Source of the DNA: an uncultured Paraprevotella sp. | GTDB taxonomy: Bacteria > Bacteroidota > Bacteroidia > Bacteroidales > Bacteroidaceae | DNA: 19,456 nucleotides | Assembly (NCBI GenBank): GCA_900770805.1 | Contig: CAAGLP010000061.1 | Coordinates: 1 to 19,456 of the forward strand | Reading direction: 5' to 3' | Shown here: one piece after another, positions 6,699-14,820 of the stretch | How positions within the stretch are numbered: the first letter of the stretch is position 1 | Layout of the letters: each line of letters begins with the position of its first letter | Made by a program: the position numbers and the translations under genes | The notes under the pieces: model-generated | Database searches by the model: none | Seen by the model: only the letters and a program-made list of their open reading frames with translations | What the model was told of the DNA's origin: nothing

Positions 6699-8774
6699 AT
6701 GAAGAAGTATCTTTTGCTGTTCATCGCCATGTTTGCAATGGCAGGCACACTGGCACAAGCACAGATTGTAAAAAAAGAAGGAGCATTCCGATGCGGTGGA
6801 TGGAACGATGATTTCCGTCAACTGCGCGACCTGTATTGGAACATGGAGGAACTGGACCTTAGCGAGGCAGACTGCGATAGCATCAGGCAGAACGCTCTAC
6901 ATTCAAGACACAAGTTGAAGAAGATTATCCTTCCCAACAAATTACGCATAATAGGCAGTCAGGCGTTGTTTGCATGCGACAGCATCGAAAACATCACACT
7001 GCCAGCCAGCACCGAAAGGATAGAGAGCCGCGCCTTTGGTAACTGCACTGGTATAAAGACACTGACCGTACTGGCCACTACCCCACCCCAGTTGGCAGAC
7101 GATGCATTCAGCGGTGTGGATGTCAGAAATATTAGACTGACAGTTCCCAAGGGTTCCAAGAAAGCATACAAGAACGCACCAAACTGGAACCGTTTCTTCA
7201 AGAGCCCCAAGAACGTAACAGAACAGTGCCCCGACGAGTATGCCATCATCCCCATACCAGAAAGCACAGTTTACCAACCTGGCAAGACACTAAGCACCAA
7301 GAAATTGGGCAAGATTGTAGCTCCCGCTTCTCTGGCTAACGAGCAGGAACGACTTAAGGAGGTACTCGGCAACAGACTTGGCATCAAGAACTTCAATAAA
7401 GGCAAGCACCCCATTGTCCTTGCCATAGATGCAAGCATCGGCAAGAAGGAAGCCTACAAACTGACCATAGACGAGGAAGGCATAAACATAACCGGAGCGG
7501 ACGCAACGGGTGTATTCTACGGCATAATGACCCTTGACCAAATGCTTATCCCCGAGCAGGAGAACAGCAAATTGGCATACCTCAACGCCGTAACAATAGA
7601 AGACAAGCCACGCACCAAGATGCGTGAATTGATGGTGGACCCATGCCGCATATTCATCCCCTACGAAGATCTGAAGGGAATGGTAGTGGAGATGGCCAGA
7701 TACAAGATGAACGCCCTGCATCTGCACCTTACCGACGATCAGGCTTGGCGCATAGAAATAAAGAAGTATCCTCTACTGACCGAGAAAGGCAGTTTCCGCG
7801 TGGGAATGGACGACATGCAGATGCCCATCGGCGGATTCTATACACAGGAGCAGATGAGAGAACTGGTGGAATACGCCACACAATACCATGTGGAGATTAT
7901 CCCGGAGATAGAGATGCCCGGACATCAGGTAGCCGCCATACATTGCTATCCTGAACTTACCTGCGGAGCCGTTCAGCTGCCCATACGTACCACTTGTGGT
8001 GTCTCCGACAATCTGCTATGCCCCAGCAACGAGTTCACCTATGAGTTCATGGAAAATGTTTTCACCGAACTTTCCACTGTCTTCACATCAAAATACGTGC
8101 ATCTTGGCGGAGACGAGGCTGGCAACCCACCACTGGAATGCTGGTCGGGATGCGAGAGTTGCCAAGCGTTGCTCAAGGAAATAATGTCTGCCCCAGGCAC
8201 AAAACCACAACCCGGTTCAAGAAACGAGAACTGGAGATTGCAGAAGTATATGTTTGACCGTGTTATCGATTTCCTGCACAAGAAGTTGGGCAAGACACCG
8301 ATGTTCTGGTACGAGACCGATTTCCACGAGATCCAGCCCGGCTGCATTGTCTTCGCATGGAGACATGGCCTTACCGCCACTGCTATTGATGCCGCCATCC
8401 GTTGCGACGCCAACATCATGCTCTGCCCTGGTGAACATTGTTATTTGGACTACCCTGCAGCAAAGGGAGACATGCCTGAGGTAAACTGGGGTATGCCCAC
8501 CACTTCCTTACCACAAACCTACAAGTTGGATCCCGCATGGGGCTATAGCAAGGACTTTGAAGAGAACAATCTTTTCGGCGTAGCCGGCACTCTTTGGAGC
8601 GAATGTATCAACTCCACAGAACGTCTCTATTACATGGCTTTCCCCAGAGCATTGGCACTGAGCGAAGCAGGATGGAGCCCCCAAAAGAATCGCGATTATC
8701 AGGACTTTCTGAAACGTCTGCAGCGCATCAGCCAAGACATGCATCGCCGTGGCATCTGTACAGCCAATCCATAA
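6699..8774 (+). CDS. Secreted GH20 beta-N-acetylhexosaminidase with BspA-like LRR domain
   Basis: Glycoside hydrolase predicted to remove terminal beta-linked GlcNAc/GalNAc from host or dietary glycans. The 691 residues begin with a signal peptide (about 1-22, cut after AQA). There is no lipobox cysteine, so the product is probably periplasmic or released. Residues about 50-165 are leucine-rich repeats of the BspA/LRR_5 type (LKKIILPNKLRIIGSQALFA is one unit). A GH20b-like alpha/beta domain follows (about 175-305), with GVFYGIMTLDQML at its end. The GH20 barrel (about 310-680) shows MNALHLHLTDDQAWRIEIK, EIIPEIEMPGH and the catalytic pair D472-E473 in HLGGDEAGN. Chitobiase-type enzymes use this Asp-Glu pair with the substrate acetamide group. 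The gene is monocistronic and divergent from purH. The LRR front end is the odd feature. Confidence 0.9.
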   Translation: MKKYLLLFIAMFAMAGTLAQAQIVKKEGAFRCGGWNDDFRQLRDLYWNMEELDLSEADCDSIRQNALHSRHKLKKIILPNKLRIIGSQALFACDSIENITLPASTERIESRAFGNCTGIKTLTVLATTPPQLADDAFSGVDVRNIRLTVPKGSKKAYKNAPNWNRFFKSPKNVTEQCPDEYAIIPIPESTVYQPGKTLSTKKLGKIVAPASLANEQERLKEVLGNRLGIKNFNKGKHPIVLAIDASIGKKEAYKLTIDEEGINITGADATGVFYGIMTLDQMLIPEQENSKLAYLNAVTIEDKPRTKMRELMVDPCRIFIPYEDLKGMVVEMARYKMNALHLHLTDDQAWRIEIKKYPLLTEKGSFRVGMDDMQMPIGGFYTQEQMRELVEYATQYHVEIIPEIEMPGHQVAAIHCYPELTCGAVQLPIRTTCGVSDNLLCPSNEFTYEFMENVFTELSTVFTSKYVHLGGDEAGNPPLECWSGCESCQALLKEIMSAPGTKPQPGSRNENWRLQKYMFDRVIDFLHKKLGKTPMFWYETDFHEIQPGCIVFAWRHGLTATAIDAAIRCDANIMLCPGEHCYLDYPAAKGDMPEVNWGMPTTSLPQTYKLDPAWGYSKDFEENNLFGVAGTLWSECINSTERLYYMAFPRALALSEAGWSPQKNRDYQDFLKRLQRISQDMHRRGICTANP

Positions 8775-8821
8775 TCCCACATCCTGACAACAAGTCAGGA
8801 ACGGACTAACCAATTTCTAGC

Positions 8822-8873
8822 AACCGGAGAACCATGCTGGCATCAACGCACGCATCAGCATAGTTCTCCGGTT
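8822..8873 (+). terminator. Long hairpin after the GH20 gene
   Basis: An 11-bp perfect outer stem (AACCGGAGAAC with GTTCTCCGGTT) continues inward after one mismatch with about six more pairs (ATGCTG/CAGCAT), with a loop around 8841-8854. It starts 47 bases after the GH20 stop. The following tract AACATTTTAG is a poor U-run, so it may stabilise the 3' end while the stronger hairpin at 8918-8955 terminates. Confidence 0.5.
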
Positions 8874-8917
8874 AACATTTTAGAAGGCTATAGCCCAAGA
8901 CATCGACTACAAGAATC

Positions 8918-8955
8918 AAAAAAAAGGAAACCCTGATAACAGAGTTTCCTTTTTT
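8918..8955. terminator. Two-way terminator between GH20 and tRNA-Met genes
   Basis: Stem AAAAAAGGAAAC (8920-8931) pairs with GTTTCCTTTTTT (8944-8955), with a 12-base loop. T-runs lie on the 3' side in both directions: six T on plus, eight on minus. The tRNA 3' end is at 8957, so on the minus strand the hairpin starts almost at once after the mature tRNA. It should end both the tRNA transcript and GH20 read-through. Confidence 0.8.
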
Positions 8956-8956
8956 G

Positions 8957-9030
8957 TAGCGGGAATGGGACTTGAACCCATGACCTTCGGATTATGAATC
9001 CGACGCTCTAACCAGCTGAGCTATCCCGCC
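8957..9030 (-). tRNA. tRNA-Met (anticodon CAU)
   Basis: A 74-base cloverleaf on the minus strand: acceptor GGCGGGA with TCCCGCT, D-arm GCTC/GAGC, anticodon stem TCGGA/TCCGA around loop TTCATAA (anticodon CAT), and T-arm ATGGG-TTCAAGT-CCCAT. The discriminator is A and CCA is not encoded. The first acceptor pair is G1-U72, not G-C. It lacks the three G-C pairs in the anticodon stem that mark initiator tRNA. It is therefore an elongator tRNA-Met or possibly the lysidine-modified tRNA-Ile2, which sequence alone does not settle. Confidence 0.93.
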
Positions 9031-9072
9031 ATTACCACTCCAACAAGTGGAGATCTTGCTGATTTGCGAGTG

Positions 9073-9103
9073 CAAAGATATGACAATAATTTGAAACCAC
9101 CAA
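9073..9103 (-). promoter_or_regulatory. Promoter of the tRNA-Met gene
   Basis: On the minus strand TATCTTTG (reverse complement of 9073-9080) is a full -7 match, and TTGG (reverse complement of 9100-9103) lies near the usual -33 spacing, about 19 bases away. Transcription would begin about 35 bases before the tRNA 5' end. Confidence 0.6.
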
Positions 9104-9174
9104 GAAGTTGACCTATTTTTTCTCATAAAATCGCAAATAAGCACTTGCGGGGCCATATTATGACGTCTTTTTTG

Positions 9175-9182
9175 TACCTTTG
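9175..9182 (+). promoter_or_regulatory. Bacteroidota -7 box for the lptG-ribBA-aminotransferase operon
   Basis: TACCTTTG matches TAnnTTTG and is followed by CG. It lies 19 bases before the ATG at 9202, leaving a leader of only about 14 bases. No clear -33 element is seen at the normal distance. It is back-to-back with the tRNA promoter. Confidence 0.6.
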
Positions 9183-9201
9183 CGAGGATTAACACGCGCG
9201 C

Positions 9202-11124
9202 ATGAGAATAATAAAGAAATTGGACATCTACATCTTGAAGAACTACCTGCTCCTGTTTGCGGGCACATTCTTCATTTGCCTGTTCATCTTCATCATGCAG
9301 TTCATCTGGCAATACATTGACGACCTGGTGGGAAAGGGACTGAGCTGGGATGTACTGCTGGAGTTCTTTTTTTATGCAAGCCTGACACTTGTTCCCATGT
9401 CACTGCCTCTGGCTGTATTGCTGGCATCGCTGATAAGCTTTGGCAATATGGGAGAAAAACTGGAGCTTCTCTCCATGAAGGCAGCAGGCGTACCACTAAT
9501 CAGAATACTGCTACCCATCTTCATCGTGTCATCACTGGTGTGCGTGGCCAGTTTCTTTTTCCAGGACCGCATACAGCCTAAAGCCACCCGACAACTGGCC
9601 ACACTGCTATGGAGTATGCGACAGAAATCACCAGAACTGGACATCCCAGAAGGTATCTTCTATAGCGAAATTCCAGGATACAGTATCTTTGTACAAAAGA
9701 AGGATACGAAAACAGGTATGCTACATGGGGTGATGATATATAGCACCCAGGGCGGATACGACAAGATGGAAATCGTACTTGCCGACTCGGCACGCTTACA
9801 GGGCACCGAAGACCAGAAGCATCTGAAACTGACGATGTACGAGGGAGAGAGGTTCAGAAACATGGATTCACAGACTGGCAACATGCTGAAGGCCAACATA
9901 CCCTACATGCGTGAGACCTTCCACACCGAAGTGGCAATGATTCCTTTCGATGCCAACTTCAATATGATGGACGCCAATCTATTCAACGGCGATGCCAAGA
10001 CAAAGGAACTGACCAAGATATTGAGCGGCATTGACTCACTGAACATCGTGAGCGACAGTATAGGACGCCATTATCGCAAGGTGGCGAAAAGCCAATACCT
10101 GAAAGGCGAATTCCCGAAAGAGGTGCAGGACTCTGCTGCATTGATAGCCAAGGCGCAAGAACAGGAGCCTCTGGACTCCACCTATCTGCACCTAAGCCCC
10201 GACCAGAGAAAGACGGTGATAAAGAGTGCACTGAGCAACGCACAGAGCACAAAGGCCGAATTCGAGTTCCGAGGTATGACCACAGAAAGCACCAACATGA
10301 CCCTGCGTCGTCATCACATGGAAGCCAGAAAGAAGTTCACACACAGTCTGGCATGCCTCATCTTCTTCTTCATCGGAGCACCATTGGGAGCAATCATTCG
10401 AAAGGGCGGTCTGGGAGTACCTGTGGTAGTAAGCGTACTGGTATTCATCTTCTACTACATCATAAACGCCGGCGGAGAAAAGATGGCCAAGAGCGGTGAA
10501 TGGGCTGTATGGTTCGGCATCTGGCTGAGCACCATGGTACTCACACCAATAGGCCTGTTCCTCATAAACAGGGCCAACAAGGATAGCGTGGTATTCAACA
10601 TAGAGGGCTACCAAAACTTCTTCAAGCGACTGCTGGGCATCCGCACCAAACGCAAGTTGAACAGGAAGGAAATCATCATATACGAGCCCGACTATCCACA
10701 GTTGATACTGGACATAGAGGCTCTGGCAGAAGATTGCAAACAATACAGTCTCAAGAAGAAACTGCTCAATATACCCTCGTACTATGCCATATTCTTCAGA
10801 TTCCACGAAGACCACGTGGCAAGAGAACTGAAAGAAAGGACAGAGGCCCTTGTGGAACAGCTCCACAATAGCAGAGACAACGCCATCATTGGCGCACTAA
10901 ACGATATGCCCATACTCTACACCGAAGCACACTCGCGCCCATTCAACACCAAACGCAAAAACATGATTGCAGGCATATGTTTCCCCGTGGGTATACTCCT
11001 GTGGCTTAGGATATGGCGCTTTAGACTAAGGCTTCATCAGGATATTGGACAAATACAAAAGTTGGGACAATTCATCATAGAAAGAATAAAGAAACAATTA
11101 TATGGACAAGGAATTCATGCTTAG
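9202..11124 (+). CDS. LptF/LptG-family lipopolysaccharide export permease (YjgP/YjgQ)
   Basis: Inner-membrane component of the Lpt machine that extracts LPS and passes it to the periplasmic bridge. The 640 residues show the family layout. There are three N-terminal helices (about 14-38, 58-85 and 100-122, opening LDIYILKNYLLLFAGTFF), with MGEKLELLSMKAAGVP between helices. A periplasmic beta-rich domain follows, then three C-terminal helices (about 375-460). It is far longer than E. coli LptF/LptG (about 360). The surplus is a charged linker within the periplasmic half and a C-terminal extension (about 470-640) ending in one more hydrophobic segment near 590-612. The last 23 bases overlap ribBA in another frame. 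Whether it acts as LptF or LptG cannot be told from one sequence. Confidence 0.88.
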   Translation: MRIIKKLDIYILKNYLLLFAGTFFICLFIFIMQFIWQYIDDLVGKGLSWDVLLEFFFYASLTLVPMSLPLAVLLASLISFGNMGEKLELLSMKAAGVPLIRILLPIFIVSSLVCVASFFFQDRIQPKATRQLATLLWSMRQKSPELDIPEGIFYSEIPGYSIFVQKKDTKTGMLHGVMIYSTQGGYDKMEIVLADSARLQGTEDQKHLKLTMYEGERFRNMDSQTGNMLKANIPYMRETFHTEVAMIPFDANFNMMDANLFNGDAKTKELTKILSGIDSLNIVSDSIGRHYRKVAKSQYLKGEFPKEVQDSAALIAKAQEQEPLDSTYLHLSPDQRKTVIKSALSNAQSTKAEFEFRGMTTESTNMTLRRHHMEARKKFTHSLACLIFFFIGAPLGAIIRKGGLGVPVVVSVLVFIFYYIINAGGEKMAKSGEWAVWFGIWLSTMVLTPIGLFLINRANKDSVVFNIEGYQNFFKRLLGIRTKRKLNRKEIIIYEPDYPQLILDIEALAEDCKQYSLKKKLLNIPSYYAIFFRFHEDHVARELKERTEALVEQLHNSRDNAIIGALNDMPILYTEAHSRPFNTKRKNMIAGICFPVGILLWLRIWRFRLRLHQDIGQIQKLGQFIIERIKKQLYGQGIHA

Positions 11125-12307
11125 CACCATAGAAGATGCCTTGGTAGACTTCAAGGAAGGCAAATTCGTGATTGTAGTAGACGACGAGGACCGCGAGAAC
11201 GAAGGCGACTTCATTACCGCGGCAGAACTTATTACCGAAGAGAAGGTAAACTTCATGCTGAAGAATGGACGTGGCGTCCTGTGCGCACCCATTACCATTA
11301 CTCGCGCCGAGGAACTGGAACTGGAACGCCAGGTACAGACAAACACCAGCATGTTGGGTACACCATTCACTGTCACCGTGGACCTGCTCGACGGTTGTAC
11401 CACAGGTGTCAGCACACATGACCGTGCTGCAACAATCCGTGCACTGGCCGATCCCACAAGGAAGCCTACCGACTTCGGACGTCCCGGACACATCAATCCC
11501 CTTTATGCACAAGACAGGGGAGTATTGAAAAGAGCCGGACATACCGAGGCTGCCATAGATCTGGCAAGGCTCTGCGGACTGCAACCAGCAGCAGCACTGA
11601 TAGAAATTCTGAACGAGGACGGCACCATGGCACGCATGCCTCAGTTGAAGGAGGTGGCCAAGGAGCATGGTATGAAAATAATCACCATCAAGGATCTGAT
11701 AGCATACCGTCTGAAGCAGGAAAGCCTTGTGGAGAGAGGTGTGGAAGCAGACCTGCCCACCGAATTCGGACACTTCCGCATCATACCTTTCCGTCAGAAG
11801 AGCAACGGGCTGGAACACATCGCCATCTTCAAAGGCGAGTGGAAACCGGAGGACCCCGTACTGGTACGAATGCATTCAAGCTGTATGACCGGCGATATCT
11901 TCGCCAGCAAACGATGCGATTGCGGAGAGCAGTTGCACCAGGCCATGCAGATGATAGACAAGGAGGGAAAGGGCGTAATCGTATACCTGCAACAGGAGGG
12001 ACGCGGCATTGGACTGATGAACAAGATTGCCGCCTACAAACTACAGGAACAGGGCGACGACACCGTGGAGGCCAATATCCATCTGGGCTTCAAGGCCGAC
12101 GAACGCGATTATGGCGTGGGAGCACAAATCCTCCGTGAACTGGGTATTGGCAAGATACGCCTCATCAGCAACAACCCAGTGAAGCGCGTGGGACTGGAAG
12201 GCTACGGACTGGACATCGTCGAGAACGTGCCCGTCATCATCACCCCAAACGAGTACAACCGCCGCTATCTGGAGACCAAGAAACTCCGCATGGGACATAA
12301 GTTATAA
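11102..12307 (+). CDS. ribBA: RibBA: DHBP synthase / GTP cyclohydrolase II
   Basis: Bifunctional enzyme that starts both branches of riboflavin synthesis. The N-terminal half (about 1-205) turns ribulose 5-phosphate into dihydroxybutanone phosphate and has VVDDEDRENEGDF, THDRAATIRAL and GHTEAAIDLA (H147). The C-terminal half (about 210-401) is GTP cyclohydrolase II, with zinc cysteines C261, C272 and C274 in SSCMTGD...RCDCGEQ and the GTP-binding stretch GRGIGLMNKI. Length fits bacterial RibBA. Both active sites look complete. The first ATG at 11102 overlaps the permease gene by 23 bases. A second in-frame ATG at 11117 would also be possible and would shorten the overlap. The aminotransferase gene follows after 31 bases. 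I see no FMN riboswitch. Confidence 0.96.
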   Translation: MDKEFMLSTIEDALVDFKEGKFVIVVDDEDRENEGDFITAAELITEEKVNFMLKNGRGVLCAPITITRAEELELERQVQTNTSMLGTPFTVTVDLLDGCTTGVSTHDRAATIRALADPTRKPTDFGRPGHINPLYAQDRGVLKRAGHTEAAIDLARLCGLQPAAALIEILNEDGTMARMPQLKEVAKEHGMKIITIKDLIAYRLKQESLVERGVEADLPTEFGHFRIIPFRQKSNGLEHIAIFKGEWKPEDPVLVRMHSSCMTGDIFASKRCDCGEQLHQAMQMIDKEGKGVIVYLQQEGRGIGLMNKIAAYKLQEQGDDTVEANIHLGFKADERDYGVGAQILRELGIGKIRLISNNPVKRVGLEGYGLDIVENVPVIITPNEYNRRYLETKKLRMGHKL

Positions 12308-12338
12308 GCACAAAAACCACTTAACAATTATCATAAAA

Positions 12339-13535
12339 ATGACTAACATTCTTTCCGACAGACTCGGACGTCTGTCAACAAGCGCAACCCTGGCCATGAG
12401 CCAGAAGAGCAGTGAATTGAAGGCCCAGGGCGTAGATATCATCAACATGAGTGTTGGAGAACCCGACTTCAACACCCCCGACCACATCAAGGCGGCCGGC
12501 ATTAAGGCCATCGAGGAGAACTGGAGCCGATACAGTCCCGTTCCCGGATATCCCGATCTGAAGGCGGCAATCGTAGAGAAGCTGCAAAGGGAGAATGGTC
12601 TGGAGTACAAACCCAGCCAGATTCTGTGTTCAAACGGTGCAAAGCAGAGCGTTTGTAACGTGATAATGGCTCTGGCCGGTGCTGGCGACGAGGTTATCAT
12701 CCCTGCACCCTACTGGGTAAGTTACCCCGACATGGTTCTTCTGGCCGATGCCACTCCTGTGTTCATTCCCTCAACCATCGAGCAAGATTTCAAGATTACA
12801 CCTGAGCAACTGGAGGCTGCCATCACAGAGAAGACCCGTGCACTGATTCTCTGTTCTCCCAGCAACCCCACCGGTTCTGTTTACAGCCGTCAGGAGTTGG
12901 AGGCATTGAAGGACGTACTGCTTCGCCACGAGAACGTCATTGTCATTGCCGACGAAATCTACGAGCACATCAACTACGTGGGCGAGCATGCCTCTATGGC
13001 CCAGTTCCCCGAGATTAAGGACCGCGTGGTCATCATCAACGGTGTTTCCAAGGCTTACGCAATGACCGGCTGGCGCATTGGTTTCATCGCTGCGCCCGAA
13101 TGGATAGTTAAGGGATGCAACAAGCTCCAGGGTCAGTACACCAGCGGTCCATGCTCCATCAGCCAGAAGGCAGCCGTAGCAGCTTTTGCTGGCGATCAGC
13201 AGTGTGTAGAAGATATGCGCGTGGCATTTGAACGTCGCCGCGACCTGATAGTAAAACTGGCCAAGGAGATTCCCGGTCTGGAGGTGAACAATCCTCAGGG
13301 AGCCTTCTACCTGTTCCCCAAGTGCAGCAGTTTCTACGGAAAGAAATACGGCGAGCAAACCATTAACAATAGCGACGATCTGGCCATGTACCTTTTGGAA
13401 GTGGGTCACGTTGCCACCGTGGGCGGTGCATCCTTCGGTTCTCCCGAGTGCTTCCGCATGTCGTACGCTACCAGCGACGAAAACATTATCGAGGCACTAA
13501 AGCGCATCAAGGACGCTTTGGCCCTGCTGAAGTAA
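12339..13535 (+). CDS. aspC: Class I aspartate-type aminotransferase (PLP)
   Basis: Pyridoxal-phosphate enzyme, most likely transferring the amino group between aspartate and 2-oxoglutarate. The 398 residues follow the fold type I, AAT-Igamma pattern: SVGEPDFNTPDHI near 39-51, SNGAKQSV for cofactor phosphate contact, CSPSNPTGSVYS with the conserved Asn-Pro, IADEIYEH with the ring-binding Asp, and the PLP-lysine K238 in SKAYAMTGWRIGF. A carboxylate-binding arginine is expected in the C-terminal FRMSYA. It is the last gene of the permease-ribBA operon and is followed by a strong terminator. Exact substrate (aspartate, or also prephenate or an aromatic amino acid) cannot be fixed by sequence reading, so the symbol is provisional. 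Confidence 0.9.
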   Translation: MTNILSDRLGRLSTSATLAMSQKSSELKAQGVDIINMSVGEPDFNTPDHIKAAGIKAIEENWSRYSPVPGYPDLKAAIVEKLQRENGLEYKPSQILCSNGAKQSVCNVIMALAGAGDEVIIPAPYWVSYPDMVLLADATPVFIPSTIEQDFKITPEQLEAAITEKTRALILCSPSNPTGSVYSRQELEALKDVLLRHENVIVIADEIYEHINYVGEHASMAQFPEIKDRVVIINGVSKAYAMTGWRIGFIAAPEWIVKGCNKLQGQYTSGPCSISQKAAVAAFAGDQQCVEDMRVAFERRRDLIVKLAKEIPGLEVNNPQGAFYLFPKCSSFYGKKYGEQTINNSDDLAMYLLEVGHVATVGGASFGSPECFRMSYATSDENIIEALKRIKDALALLK

Positions 13536-13543
13536 GGACAAAC

Positions 13544-13575
13544 AAAAATCCCTTGCCGAGTGGCAAGGGATTTTT
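13544..13575. terminator. Two-way terminator between aminotransferase and ferredoxin genes
   Basis: A perfect 14-bp inverted repeat (AAAAATCCCTTGCC with GGCAAGGGATTTTT) has loop GAGT and T-runs in both directions. It lies 8 bases after the aminotransferase stop and 5 bases from the ferredoxin stop on the other strand, so it serves both. Confidence 0.9.
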
Positions 13576-13580
13576 TACTC

Positions 13581-13745
13581 TTACAATGTGATAGCTCCGG
13601 AGGGGCATGCGTCAGCGCAAGTACCGCACTCTGTGCACTCATCGGGGTTGATTGAATACTTCTCGCCCTCAGAGATTGCACCTACGGGACACTCATCGAT
13701 ACATGTGCCGCAAGCAACACAATCATCATTAATTACGTAAGCCAT
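13581..13745 (-). CDS. Small 2[4Fe-4S] ferredoxin
   Basis: A 54-residue electron carrier, MAYVINDDCVACGTCIDECP onward. It has two complete cluster motifs C-x2-C-x2-C-x3-C-P: C9, C12, C15, C19 and C37, C40, C43, C47, each followed by a G-A-I element as in clostridial-type ferredoxins. Size and pseudo-twofold repeat fit the family exactly. It is acidic, with no membrane helix, so cytoplasmic. Probable partners are pyruvate- or oxoacid:ferredoxin oxidoreductases and hydrogenase in an anaerobe, but none is in the window. It is transcribed alone, from the -7 box at 13809-13816, and converges on the aminotransferase gene. Confidence 0.95.
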   Translation of the reverse strand: MAYVINDDCVACGTCIDECPVGAISEGEKYSINPDECTECGTCADACPSGAITL

Positions 13746-13808
13746 AATTGTAGTTTTTAAATTAGTATATACTATTATCTTTAGTCAAAAGCAATCTTCA
13801 TTGCTCTG

Positions 13809-13816
13809 CAAAGATA
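13809..13816 (-). promoter_or_regulatory. Bacteroidota -7 box for the ferredoxin gene
   Basis: The reverse complement is TATCTTTG followed by CA, a full -7 match, about 63 bases before the ATG at 13745. No convincing -33 element is seen. The leader holds a short hairpin, GCAAT-CTTC-ATTGC (13791-13804). Confidence 0.5.
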
Positions 13817-13923
13817 ATTATTTTTGATGATATGAGCCGACCTTGGCATGAAAAATGTTGTCCTTAATCATTAAAAATAGTGATTTATACAATAAATAGG
13901 CATACGCAGGTGTTATTATATAT

Positions 13924-14628
13924 ATGAAACGTACTATCGCCATACTGATTCTCATATCCACTTGTCTGTGTACCTTTGCACAGAAGGAGACAATCATGAA
14001 CAAACCCTTCATAGACAACCGACGTCTGCATTGGGGGTTCTTTTTTGGCATGAACCTCATGGACATGGAAATGAAGAACAACGGATACGTAGACCCTGCC
14101 ACCGGCGAGCAGTGGTTTACCGATGTGAGCAAGTACGAACCTGGATTCAGCGTTGGCGTACTGGGTGCACTCAGACTGAACAAATACATGGAACTTCGCC
14201 TTACACCCACCATGCACTTCGGGCAGAAGTTCATAAAGATGCACGACAACATATCTGCACGCGACACCTCGCAGAACATGCGCACCAACTACATCTCCGT
14301 GCCACTCTCCGTGAAGTTCGCAGCACCCAGATACAACAATTTCCGTCCCTACTTCACTCTGGGCGCGGCCCCGACATTCTGTCTCAACAACCACAATCAG
14401 GACGCCTTCAAGGCAAAGACCTTCGACTGCTACCTGGAAGTGGGCATGGGATGCGACATCTACCTACCCTACTTCAAGCTCATACCCGAACTGAAATTCT
14501 GCTTCGGACTGGTTGACATCATCAGCAAGAACCGCGACGATTTGCTGGACAAATCCATGATGAAATTCACCAACAGCATAGAAAGCAGTTCGAGCAACAT
14601 GATAGTCCTTTCGCTGTATTTCGAGTAA
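13924..14628 (+). CDS. porT: PorT-like outer-membrane beta-barrel protein
   Basis: A 234-residue protein with a signal peptide (about 1-20, ending CTFAQ) and then alternating short hydrophobic/aromatic strands typical of an 8-stranded outer-membrane barrel. It ends in an aromatic residue near the C-terminus (LSLYFE). Features recalled from the PorT family are the opening DNRRLHWGFFFGMNLMDME, the middle YFTLGAAPTFCL and YFKLIPELKFCFGL near the end. PorT is needed for type IX secretion in Porphyromonas and Flavobacterium. No other T9SS gene is in the window, so a generic PorT-family barrel without that role is possible. Transcribed alone and divergent from the ferredoxin; I found no clear -7 box in the 107 bases upstream. 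Confidence 0.75.
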   Translation: MKRTIAILILISTCLCTFAQKETIMNKPFIDNRRLHWGFFFGMNLMDMEMKNNGYVDPATGEQWFTDVSKYEPGFSVGVLGALRLNKYMELRLTPTMHFGQKFIKMHDNISARDTSQNMRTNYISVPLSVKFAAPRYNNFRPYFTLGAAPTFCLNNHNQDAFKAKTFDCYLEVGMGCDIYLPYFKLIPELKFCFGLVDIISKNRDDLLDKSMMKFTNSIESSSSNMIVLSLYFE

Positions 14629-14694
14629 CATTAGCCCCTGCGTCAGGCATTTTCCGCACATATTCCGAGGTCTTAAAGCATTTTTCCTGCTATA

Positions 14695-14728
14695 TTTGAG
14701 GCAGTTTCAACAAAAAACCGTATCTTTG
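14695..14728 (+). promoter_or_regulatory. Promoter of rplS
   Basis: TTTG (14695-14698) is followed after 22 bases by TATCTTTG (14721-14728) and CA, a Bacteroidota -33/-7 pair with slightly long spacing. Transcription should begin near 14735, giving a leader of about 85 bases. Confidence 0.6.
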
Positions 14729-14740
14729 CACCCGCTTTAC

Positions 14741-14783
14741 CATAGGTCGCTGGCGGGGAGAAGTGTGACCCGTTATGCCTATG
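14741..14783 (+). promoter_or_regulatory. Structured rplS mRNA leader (possible L19 autoregulatory element)
   Basis: Within the rplS leader, CATAGGT (14741-14747) pairs with GCCTATG (14777-14783), including one G-U pair. Inside it CGGG (14754-14757) pairs with CCCG (14769-14772). The enclosed bases are purine-rich (GAGAAG). It ends 37 bases before the ATG. Ribosomal protein leaders of this size often bind their own product; that role here is an inference. Confidence 0.4.
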
Positions 14784-14820
14784 AGTGATGACAAACAACC
14801 TATTAATAAAGTCATAAGAA

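Noticed and set aside
11075..11875. 266-residue minus-strand frame opposite ribBA
   Set aside because: It is antisense to a complete bifunctional RibBA with intact zinc and catalytic motifs, and shows no recognisable domain.
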